Shown one piece after another: positions 1-5,185 of a stretch of DNA of 5,185 bases. The stretch lies in NCBI GenBank assembly GCA_025362165.1, contig JANYHY010000288.1, positions 1-5,185 on the forward strand, written 5' to 3'. Each line of letters opens with the position of its first letter. Position 1 is the first letter of the stretch. The translations under genes were made by a program, and so were the position numbers. Below the pieces are notes generated by a model. The model did not search any database. It was not told the DNA's origin and saw nothing but the letters and a program-made list of their open reading frames with translations. This DNA is from Myxococcales bacterium (GTDB taxonomy: Bacteria; Myxococcota_A; Polyangia; Polyangiales; Polyangiaceae).

Positions 1-31
1 AGCGACAAGAGCCGTACGGAAAGCGACGCAC
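1..31 (-). CDS. Possible 5' end of a gene running off the left edge (partial)
   Basis: Reading leftward from a GTG at 31 (complement of 29-31), ten open codons (MRRFPYGSCR) run to the window edge. The main support is the Shine-Dalgarno-like GGAGG on the minus strand (complement of 36-40), inside a G run and four bases before the GTG. This is the best ribosome-binding sequence in the window, better than anything before the three complete genes. The start lies 30 bases beyond the stop of the helicase gene on the same strand, so the two could share a transcript. Ten codons are too few to recognise a product, and no function is proposed. The alternative is that this is plain intergenic sequence with a chance purine run. 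Confidence 0.33.
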   Translation of the reverse strand, partial: MRRFPYGSCR

Positions 32-35
32 GAAT

Positions 36-40
36 CCTCC
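36..40 (-). promoter_or_regulatory. Ribosome binding site (GGAGG) for the left-edge partial gene
   Basis: The complement of 36-40 is GGAGG, extended upstream by a run of G (complement of 41-44). It sits four bases before the candidate GTG start at 31. The spacing is a little short but usable. It matters because it is what suggests a start at 31. Confidence 0.35.
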
Positions 41-44
41 CCCC

Positions 45-56
45 GCGTGATCACGC
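45..56. repeat. Perfect 12-bp palindrome just after the helicase stop codon
   Basis: GCGTGATCACGC at 45-56 equals its own reverse complement. It lies five bases beyond the TGA of the helicase (62-64) and just before the GGAGG of the putative next gene. As an RNA hairpin it would have only a short stem and no U tract, so it is a poor intrinsic terminator. It could be a protein-binding site or chance. A smaller 8-bp palindrome, CCGTACGG, is at 12-19. Confidence 0.4.
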
Positions 57-61
57 CCGAG

Positions 62-2170
62 TCATTCGGGAGTGAAGATCTCGTCCCAGAACGCGCGAAC
101 ATCGTCCATCGTCTGCAGTCGTCGTGCGGGTGGGAGCGCGCTCAACAAGGCTTTTCCATAGCCTTTGGTCGCTACCCGGCGATCGAGCAGCGCGACGACG
201 CCTGCGTCCGTGCGCGAACGAATCAAGCGCCCGAAGCCTTGCTTCAAGGTGATGGCCGCGGACGGTATCGAGTACTTGCCGAACGCGCTCTTGCCCTCGC
301 GCTCGAGCGCTTCGCAGCGCGCCATCACGACGGGATCGGTCGGGACCGCGAACGGGATGCGATCGAGGATCACCATGCGCAGCGCCTCGCCCGGGACGTC
401 GACGCCCTCCCACAAGCTCATCGTCGCGACGAGCACTCCATCACGCGCGGCGCGGAAGCGGGCGAGCAGCTTGTGCTTGGCCTCTGCTCCTTGGACGAAC
501 AGGGGGAGCTTCGTCTTCGCCGCAAGGAGACGCGTGTAGAACGCATCCTTCGCGCGGTTGGAGGTGCACAAGACGAGCGCGCCTCCGCCTGAAACCGCCA
601 GCAGCTCCACGATGCGATCGGTGGCGAGCGCGTCGAAGTCCGGATCGCTCGGCTCCGGCAGATCGCGCGCGACATAGAGACCCGCCCGCGACGCGAAGTC
701 GAACGGCGAAGGGATGACGAGCTCGATCGCATCTGTCGGTGCGCCGAGACGATCTCGGAAGAACTCCAGCGGACGAGCGACGCGCGTGGCCTTGCTTAGC
801 GGACTCTCGGACAAAGGCGGAGCCCCCTCCAGCTCCCCCACGTTCTCTTCTCCTCCCCACGACCGTGTTGGGAGGGGCTGGCGCGTCAAAGGAGCCGAGG
901 GCGGAGGCTCGGCGTCGCCCTTCTTGGTCGCGAGCGTCGCGCTGGTGCAGATGACCGCGGGGATGCGCGCGAAGAGCGCCTCGCGAAACACCGGGGCCAC
1001 GTCGATCGCGCTCGCTCCCAGCGACGCGCTTCGTTCGCGCACGTCGATCCACGCCACGTTGGACGGCTTGCGCTCCGTGTCCTCTGGATCGTAGCGAGTG
1101 AGTCCGGCGATGAAGGCTAGGTCTGCTCGCGCCTCGTCTGCTCGGCGTCCGATCTGTCGCGCGCTCTCGTCGGCCTGCCCTCCACCCGCCGCGGCGAGCG
1201 TCGCGAGCGCGGAGTCCATCGCGCCTGCAGCGTCCGCGACCTTCACGAGATCCGCGCGCGCGAGCACGCGTCGAATCCCTGGTCGCTCGCCGCGCGCGAG
1301 CTCTCCGAAGAAGCGCGACTCGCTCTCCACCAACACATCGAGCACGGCCTCGAGGCCCGCGCCGACCGTCGCCTTGATCCCAAGCGAGCGCCGCGCGTCT
1401 CGAGCGAGGCTCGTCAAGCGACCCGACGAAATGCGCGTGCCGAAGAAGTCGCTCGCGATGTCCTCGAGCTTGTGCGCCTCGTCGAAGATGACCGCGTCGT
1501 GCGCAGGCACCACGCTCGCGAACTCCCCGCGTTGACCGCGACGCAGCGCCAAATCGGCGCAATACAGGTGGTGGTTCACGATGACGATGTCGGCGCTCGC
1601 CGCCGACTCCTTCATCTTGGTGACGAAGCACGACTCGTAGTGAGCGCATGGCGCGCCGATGCGTGTGTCCGATCCGGACTGCACGCCCAGCCAAAGCGGC
1701 GAGCCCTCGGGTAGATCGAGCTCGGCGCGATCACCGCTCTCGGTGTCGAGGAGCCAGCGCTCGACCTTCGCGATCATCAAACCGGCGTCGCCGCTCTTCT
1801 TGAGCTCCTCGTAGCGTCGACGGCACAGGTAGTTCGATAAGCCCTTCATCAAGGCGCAAGTGAAGGTCACGCCGTGCGCGCCGAGCACCTCGCGCAAGAG
1901 CGGTAAGTCCTTGGTGAAGATCTGATCTTGGAGCGTGCGCGTGGCGGTCGAGATGACGACCTTCTTCTTGCTGAGGACCGCCGGCACCAAGTACGCGAGC
2001 GTCTTGCCGGTGCCGGTGCCGGCCTCGACGAACAGCGGCCGATCGTGATCGAGCGCGCGCTCCACGGCCTCCGCCATCGCGAGCTGACCGTCGCGCACCT
2101 CGTATCCAGCCAGCGCGTGCTCGAGCGGAGAGCCCGGTCCGAGCACGTCACGCGCGGTGATCTTCGGCAC
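62..2170 (-). CDS. dinG: ATP-dependent DNA helicase, DinG/YoaA (XPD-like) family
   Basis: A 702-residue superfamily 2 helicase, expected to unwind DNA 5'-3' in repair or R-loop/fork processing in the cytoplasm. Motifs in order: Q-like segment around YEVRDGQ (23-29), Walker A GTGTGKT (51-57), motif Ia STATRTLQDQ (74-83), DEAH (230-233), TSATLA (409-414), motif IV near LVLCTSNRA (532-540), motif V SLWEGVDVPGE (585-595) and motif VI QGFGRLIRSR (644-653). Fe-S domain: C116, C175 and C181 match three of four family ligands, but the fourth position is R170. Residues about 416-466 are an apparent insertion; without it the length (about 650) is nearer YoaA than E. coli DinG, so orthology is open. The GTG start (2168-2170) is chosen because an in-frame TAG lies three codons upstream and conserved sequence begins by about residue 20. 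No clear Shine-Dalgarno is visible. Family assignment is certain; activity with R170 is not. Confidence 0.96.
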   Translation of the reverse strand: MPKITARDVLGPGSPLEHALAGYEVRDGQLAMAEAVERALDHDRPLFVEAGTGTGKTLAYLVPAVLSKKKVVISTATRTLQDQIFTKDLPLLREVLGAHGVTFTCALMKGLSNYLCRRRYEELKKSGDAGLMIAKVERWLLDTESGDRAELDLPEGSPLWLGVQSGSDTRIGAPCAHYESCFVTKMKESAASADIVIVNHHLYCADLALRRGQRGEFASVVPAHDAVIFDEAHKLEDIASDFFGTRISSGRLTSLARDARRSLGIKATVGAGLEAVLDVLVESESRFFGELARGERPGIRRVLARADLVKVADAAGAMDSALATLAAAGGGQADESARQIGRRADEARADLAFIAGLTRYDPEDTERKPSNVAWIDVRERSASLGASAIDVAPVFREALFARIPAVICTSATLATKKGDAEPPPSAPLTRQPLPTRSWGGEENVGELEGAPPLSESPLSKATRVARPLEFFRDRLGAPTDAIELVIPSPFDFASRAGLYVARDLPEPSDPDFDALATDRIVELLAVSGGGALVLCTSNRAKDAFYTRLLAAKTKLPLFVQGAEAKHKLLARFRAARDGVLVATMSLWEGVDVPGEALRMVILDRIPFAVPTDPVVMARCEALEREGKSAFGKYSIPSAAITLKQGFGRLIRSRTDAGVVALLDRRVATKGYGKALLSALPPARRLQTMDDVRAFWDEIFTPE
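791..895 (-). repeat. Putative interspersed repeat inserted in frame in the helicase gene
   Basis: Residues about 426-460 of the helicase interrupt the usual join between TSATLA and the FFRDRLG block. The segment is rich in Pro, Gly, Ser and Glu (PLPTRSWGGEENVGELEGA, then PPLSESPLSK). Its codons include CTA, AGT, TTG, ACA, CCA and GGA, which the surrounding gene rarely uses. On the plus strand it carries related direct units, CAAAGGCGGAGCC (812-824) and CAAAGGAGCC (887-896), and an imperfect hairpin (850-877). The pattern resembles short palindromic repeats found scattered in other GC-rich genomes, sometimes read through as PLTP-rich or GG-rich peptides. No second copy is in this window, so its repeat status is inferred; a lineage-specific linker is the alternative. 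Confidence 0.5.
850..877. repeat. Imperfect hairpin inside the inserted element
   Basis: On the plus strand CTCCTCCC (850-857) faces GGGAGGGG (870-877) with one T-G wobble. After a C/T mismatch, AC (859-860) pairs with GT (867-868), leaving a small loop around 861-866. This compact G/C stem is what marks the insertion as REP-like rather than ordinary linker. Confidence 0.5.
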
Positions 2171-2219
2171 GCCACGCGTCTAGCACGATCGCAGCGACCG
2201 CGAGGTGTTGGGGCGTGCC
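2166..2219. repeat. 8-bp inverted repeat spanning the helicase start codon
   Basis: GGCACGCC (2166-2173) and GGCGTGCC (2212-2219) are perfect reverse complements 38 bases apart. The left arm contains the complement of the helicase GTG start (2168-2170). In the leader RNA of the helicase the two arms could pair and cover the start. An 8-bp GC-rich match over this distance could also be chance in such sequence. Confidence 0.4.
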
Positions 2220-2250
2220 AACGGCACCTCCGCTCGCCGAAGGCCGTTGG
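2218..2250. repeat. Perfect 8-bp inverted repeat, CCAACGGC / GCCGTTGG
   Basis: CCAACGGC (2218-2225) and GCCGTTGG (2243-2250) are perfect reverse complements with a 17-base loop. The right arm shares TTGG (2247-2250) with the next hairpin, so the two foldings exclude each other at that point. Confidence 0.5.
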
Positions 2251-2272
2251 TGTCCGCCGAAAGCGGCACCAA
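2247..2272. repeat. Strong hairpin with 10 paired bases and one bulge
   Basis: TTGGTG (2247-2252) pairs with CACCAA (2267-2272). After a bulged T (2253), CCGC (2254-2257) pairs with GCGG (2263-2266), leaving the loop CGAAA (2258-2262). It lies 38-63 bases before the TPR gene start and on the helicase leader side. It may be an operator or leader structure; no U tract follows on either strand. Confidence 0.55.
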
Positions 2273-2309
2273 TTGGACTGAGATTGGCGCGGTTTGATAC
2301 GCTCGACAG

Positions 2310-4529
2310 GTGAACTCTCCTCCGACCGGCAAGAAGGCTCTCCCGAGCTCGTCGAAACCTGCTCGTCGAGATCGCCCGGCGGTAGAGCTTCAGCTCGCTG
2401 TCGGCAAGTCGGGCGTGGGCGTGGAGCTCGCGCGCGAGGCTGAGCTCGGAGCGCTGTCGATCACGGAGCTCGCGGTGAGCCTGCCGCTCGCAAAGTTTCC
2501 GATCGACGTGAGCGGCGGCGTTCGGCGCTTCCGGCACACGCGCGGCGTGCTCGAGCGCATGACCTTGGAGCTGTCGCGCGCCAAGCTCGTGCCTTGGCTC
2601 GCGTCGTTGTCGCGAGGACTGCTGGGCGATCGAAAGGCGACGGTGTTCGTAGGGACGCGTCGCGCTGGCGCCACCATCGGCTTGTTCGATGACACGACCG
2701 GGCGCGCGCTCGCGTTCGAGGTGTGGGCGCTCGGGCTCGATGACGATCTCGTGCTGTCGATCGCCAACGCGCGCGGTCTCTCGCTCCCCCAACCCGCTGC
2801 CCTGCTCGCGGCGCGACTCCTCACGTCTGCGCTCGGTGGAGCAGCGGAGCGGCGCGGCTCGTCGTTCGTCATAGAGAAGCTCTCGTCACGTGTCGCGCGC
2901 GCGTTGCTCCCAGAGGCGGGCGCGAGGGCTCCAGATGGCTCTGGCATGCGCGCGGCTTCGTTCGTGGGCGCAGCAGATGTGTGCATCATGCACATTTCGC
3001 GGCTCGCCGTGCCTGCAGAGGCAAGCGCGGACGCCGTGCGCGCGAGAGAGGCGTGCGAGCTCTTGAAGGACACCGATGACGCGCTCTTCGTGGGCGACTA
3101 TGACCGCGCGCGACCGCTCGCGATTTGGGCGCTGGAACGCGCTCCGCGTCATCCCGAGGTCTGCATGCGCATCGCGGAGATCGATCGCGTGGTAGGTGGG
3201 CGCGCGGAGTCCGCGCTTGGCACTCTCGCGGACGCTGAGTCTCGAGCACACTCGGGCTTCTTGATCGCCGAGCTCGCGATCGAGTCGAGCGACGCCTCTC
3301 GCGCAGTCGCGTCGCTGTCGAACTCTGCGGAGAACGAGCCCGCGATTCACCTCGCCGCGGCCGCGTTCGCGCGAGCGTCGGAGCTCGTGCAGGATCATCA
3401 TGACGCGCTCGCGCTGATGGATCGCGCGATCGCGCGTGCGCCGTCTTCGTCACGACTACGCTTTCTGCGGCTGCAACGTCGGCTCGCGGCGGGGCGGGCA
3501 AAGGACGCGCTCGCGGACGCGCAAGAGCTCGAGGCGCTCGCGAAAGGCGCTCACGCCAAGCACGACGTGTGGCGTACGGTGGGCGCGCATTGGCATGCAG
3601 CGGGACTCGCCAGCGAGGCGGGGCCGCTGTTCGAGCGCGCTCTCCGCTACATACCCGACGATCTCGACGCGACCGCGGGGCTCGGTGCGACGCTCATCGC
3701 AGAGGGCAAGGTCGCGCGCGGCACTGCCCTCTTGGCGCGAGCGATCGCCGCAGCGGAGAAGGACCCCACCGAAGTCTTGCGCTCTCGTTGGGTGCTGTCG
3801 CTCGCGCGCGCACTCGCGGAGTCGCTCGATGATAGGCCCGCCGCGATCGCGCGAGCGCGCTCCATTCACACGGACGAGCCTGAAGCGATGGTCGCGCGAG
3901 GGCTCGAGGGTCGATGGCGCGCTTCTCTCGGTGACCACGCAGGAGCGCAGATCGCGTACGCGACGCTGCGAGAGCTCGCGGCATCTCGCGTCGAGGGAGA
4001 TCCATCCGCGCGCGGCCTCGACGTCAAGGCGCTGCTCGTGGAGGCCGCCGAGTTCGAGCGCAAGGTCCGCGGTGATCTCGCATCCACGCAAGCTCACCTC
4101 GCGACTGCCTTGCGACTGCGACCGCACGACCGCGATCTCGAAGAGGCGTATCGCGCGAGCTGCGCCGCGCTCGCGCCGCTGCCGTCGCCTGTCGTCAGCG
4201 AGAGCTACAAGACCGTGCCGCCCGAGCCGATAGAAGACGAGCAGCGTGCCGAGGAGCTGATCCTCGCGTTGCGGGCCCACCCCGAGGACGACTCCGTCGT
4301 GGACGAGCTCTCCACCATCTTGTTCAGGCTAGGTCGGAGTCACGAGCTGTTGGCGCTGTTGGCCGCGCGCGTCGAGGACGCCTCCGATGCGCGAAGGGCG
4401 CTCCTCCTACCGATGCAGATCACAGTGCTCGCGCGGCTCGAGAAGGCGGCGCGTGAGCGCGGTCATGATCACGAAGCGCAGCTGTTCCGCGACGCCCTCG
4501 CCGCTCTCGGCGGCGTCATCTCGATGTGA
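2310..4529 (+). CDS. TPR-like repeat protein with unrecognised N-terminal domain
   Basis: A 739-residue protein with no signal peptide or membrane segment, so probably cytoplasmic. After a basic, Ser/Pro-rich leader (1-24) comes a domain of about residues 25-235 that I do not recognise. It looks beta-rich and carries the motif FPIDVSGGVRRFRHTRGVLERM (split by eye as FPIDVSGG, 63-70, and FRHTRG, 74-79). From about 250 to the end it is Ala/Leu/Arg-rich helical sequence with TPR-like units, clearest at about 252-284 (GDYDRARPLAIWALERAPRH), 346-379, 421-450 and 453-486, with weaker ones near 585-608. The C-terminal part (about 645-736) contains LGRSHELLALLAARVEDA (674-691), again repeat-like. TPRs usually mediate protein-protein contact; the partner is unknown. 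GTG 2310 is the only start before an in-frame TGA at 2295; no good Shine-Dalgarno is visible. It is divergent from the helicase. The coding call is very safe, the function unknown. Confidence 0.92.
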   Translation: MNSPPTGKKALPSSSKPARRDRPAVELQLAVGKSGVGVELAREAELGALSITELAVSLPLAKFPIDVSGGVRRFRHTRGVLERMTLELSRAKLVPWLASLSRGLLGDRKATVFVGTRRAGATIGLFDDTTGRALAFEVWALGLDDDLVLSIANARGLSLPQPAALLAARLLTSALGGAAERRGSSFVIEKLSSRVARALLPEAGARAPDGSGMRAASFVGAADVCIMHISRLAVPAEASADAVRAREACELLKDTDDALFVGDYDRARPLAIWALERAPRHPEVCMRIAEIDRVVGGRAESALGTLADAESRAHSGFLIAELAIESSDASRAVASLSNSAENEPAIHLAAAAFARASELVQDHHDALALMDRAIARAPSSSRLRFLRLQRRLAAGRAKDALADAQELEALAKGAHAKHDVWRTVGAHWHAAGLASEAGPLFERALRYIPDDLDATAGLGATLIAEGKVARGTALLARAIAAAEKDPTEVLRSRWVLSLARALAESLDDRPAAIARARSIHTDEPEAMVARGLEGRWRASLGDHAGAQIAYATLRELAASRVEGDPSARGLDVKALLVEAAEFERKVRGDLASTQAHLATALRLRPHDRDLEEAYRASCAALAPLPSPVVSESYKTVPPEPIEDEQRAEELILALRAHPEDDSVVDELSTILFRLGRSHELLALLAARVEDASDARRALLLPMQITVLARLEKAARERGHDHEAQLFRDALAALGGVISM

Positions 4530-4530
4530 G

Positions 4531-5103
4531 CTACGCCGTCCTGAGCGCTTCGCGCACGTCTGCGAGCGCGCCGTCCACGGCTGGCTCATCGAGTCCGCAC
4601 GCGCTCGCGAGCTTCGACAACATCCCGCGCTCTACCGAGCTCACGTCTTCGCTCGTCTGCGCGATGAGCGCCGCGATGCGGAGCACCTCGATCGCGTGGT
4701 CCTTGCGCTTGCCCGCTTGCGCACCGATCGCCGCACACCGCTTGTCTGCGCCGTCCTCTGCGACTTGATCCGCGAGATCTGCCACGAGGTCGCGCACCTG
4801 CGTCTCGCCGACGACTCCGCCGCACGCTTCGACGACGAGCGCCTCGAACGTCTTGCGCTCCGCAGCGTCGATCACGCCGTCCGCCGAAGCGACGAGGTAC
4901 GCGGCCTCCACGATGCACTCGAAGAGCGCCACTGCGTTCGGATCGAAGCCAGTCGGCACGGTGGAGTCATCATCCGGGCGCGCGCCGTACGACGCGGCCG
5001 CGAGCGAGAGGATGCTCACGGCTCTTGCCTCGCCGGGGTGCATGCTCTTGGTAGAGCGCGCGACCTTCGCCAGCAGGTGAATCTTCTTCTCGTCTTGCTC
5101 CAT
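4531..5103 (-). CDS. TerB-like (tellurite resistance family) cytoplasmic protein
   Basis: A 190-residue, all-helical, acidic protein. The TerB-like signature YLVASADGVIDAAE is at residues 69-82, and a second, degenerate copy follows at 145-158 (ALIAQTSEDVSSVE) in which the DG pair is replaced. This two-copy layout fits the TerB fold. TerB proteins bind divalent metal through acidic residues and occur in stress-response complexes, but no other ter genes are in view, so a tellurite role is not implied. The N-terminal part (about 5-45) includes HPGEARAVS and YGARPDD. ATG 5103 is preferred because it gives a natural MEQDEKK start; a GTG at 5122-5124 in the same frame would add seven residues. Neither has a good Shine-Dalgarno. 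The TAG stop (4531-4533) is one base from the TGA of the convergent TPR gene. It could be an uncharacterised TerB relative. Confidence 0.9.
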   Translation of the reverse strand: MEQDEKKIHLLAKVARSTKSMHPGEARAVSILSLAAASYGARPDDDSTVPTGFDPNAVALFECIVEAAYLVASADGVIDAAERKTFEALVVEACGGVVGETQVRDLVADLADQVAEDGADKRCAAIGAQAGKRKDHAIEVLRIAALIAQTSEDVSSVERGMLSKLASACGLDEPAVDGALADVREALRTA

Positions 5104-5185
5104 GGCGGCTCTGGAAACGTACACTAGTGTGGTGAGTCAGAGATAGGCCGACAATTCGACCAGGACCCACTCCAACTGCGTCCCC
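5104..5185 (-). promoter_or_regulatory. Upstream region of the TerB-like gene
   Basis: These 82 bases are less GC-rich than the genes and should carry the leader and promoter of the TerB-like gene. On the minus strand TTGTCG occurs near 5155, but no -10 lies at the right spacing, so no promoter is called. A small palindrome, ACACTAGTGT (5121-5130), overlaps the alternative GTG start. No gene on the plus strand begins here. Confidence 0.3.

Larger units (their letters stand above)
2171..2309. promoter_or_regulatory. Divergent intergenic region between helicase and TPR genes
   Basis: These 139 bases separate two genes transcribed away from each other, so both promoters should be here or just inside. 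No convincing sigma-70 pair is visible. TTTGAT (2293-2298) is the closest to a -10 for the rightward gene, but lacks a good -35 at the right distance. The region instead holds three overlapping inverted repeats (listed separately) between 2166 and 2272. It has no ORF of note and no RNA gene I can recognise. Confidence 0.5.

Noticed and set aside
45..56. Intrinsic terminator after the helicase
   Set aside because: The palindrome has essentially no loop, would give a short stem, and is followed on the minus strand by a G run, not a U tract.
441..1694. A 417-codon open frame on the minus strand inside the helicase gene
   Set aside because: It is an out-of-frame shadow. Its translation is Arg-rich and low in complexity, while the overlapping frame carries all helicase motifs.
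2284..2300. Sigma-54-like promoter (TTGGCGC ... TTTGAT) before the TPR gene
   Set aside because: The GG and downstream TG elements are about two bases too close for a -24/-12 promoter, and the -12 GC pair is missing.
3456..4280. A 274-codon frame antisense to the TPR gene
   Set aside because: Long open frames on the opposite strand are expected at this GC content; the product is Arg-rich and has no recognisable motif or ribosome-binding site.
4387..5127. A 246-codon plus-strand frame across the TerB-like gene
   Set aside because: It overlaps the end of the TPR gene and all of the TerB-like gene antisense. Its composition (Arg, His, Cys-rich) is typical of a shadow frame.
1..5185. CRISPR array, toxin-antitoxin pair, defence island or prophage genes
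   Set aside because: No regularly spaced repeats, no small paired ORFs with toxin or antitoxin features, and no integrase, transposase or phage structural motifs were found. The DinG-family gene alone is a housekeeping repair helicase and not evidence of a type IV CRISPR locus.

Overview
The window looks like a chromosomal segment of a GC-rich deltaproteobacterial lineage, most likely a myxobacterium (Myxococcota, Polyangia/Sandaracinus-like). The basis is the overall base composition (roughly two thirds G+C by eye), heavy use of GCG, CTC, TCG and CGC codons, and the style of the TPR and TerB-like proteins. No 16S rRNA or other taxonomic marker is present, so this is inference.

Layout from left to right. 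Positions 1-31 (minus strand) probably hold the first ten codons of a gene that leaves the window, preceded by a strong GGAGG. Positions 62-2170 (minus) encode a complete XPD-like superfamily 2 DNA helicase of the DinG/YoaA family. Positions 2171-2309 are a divergent intergenic region with several overlapping inverted repeats. Positions 2310-4529 (plus) encode a 739-residue protein with an unrecognised, probably beta-rich N-terminal domain and a long TPR-like helical part. Positions 4531-5103 (minus) encode a TerB-like cytoplasmic protein convergent with the TPR gene and one base from it. The last 82 bases are its upstream region. I see no tRNA, rRNA, CRISPR array, transposase or integrase.

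How the genes relate. The helicase and TPR gene are divergent and could share control sequences. The helicase and the partial gene at the left edge could be co-transcribed. The TPR and TerB-like genes meet tail to tail. Nothing shows that the products work together, and I do not see a defence, secretion or biosynthetic system here.

The two strongest oddities lie in the helicase. One of the four Fe-S cluster cysteines appears to be an arginine (R170), one transition away from cysteine. In addition, about 50 residues between motif III and the next conserved block look like an in-frame insertion of a short hairpin-containing interspersed repeat (about 791-895) with atypical codons.
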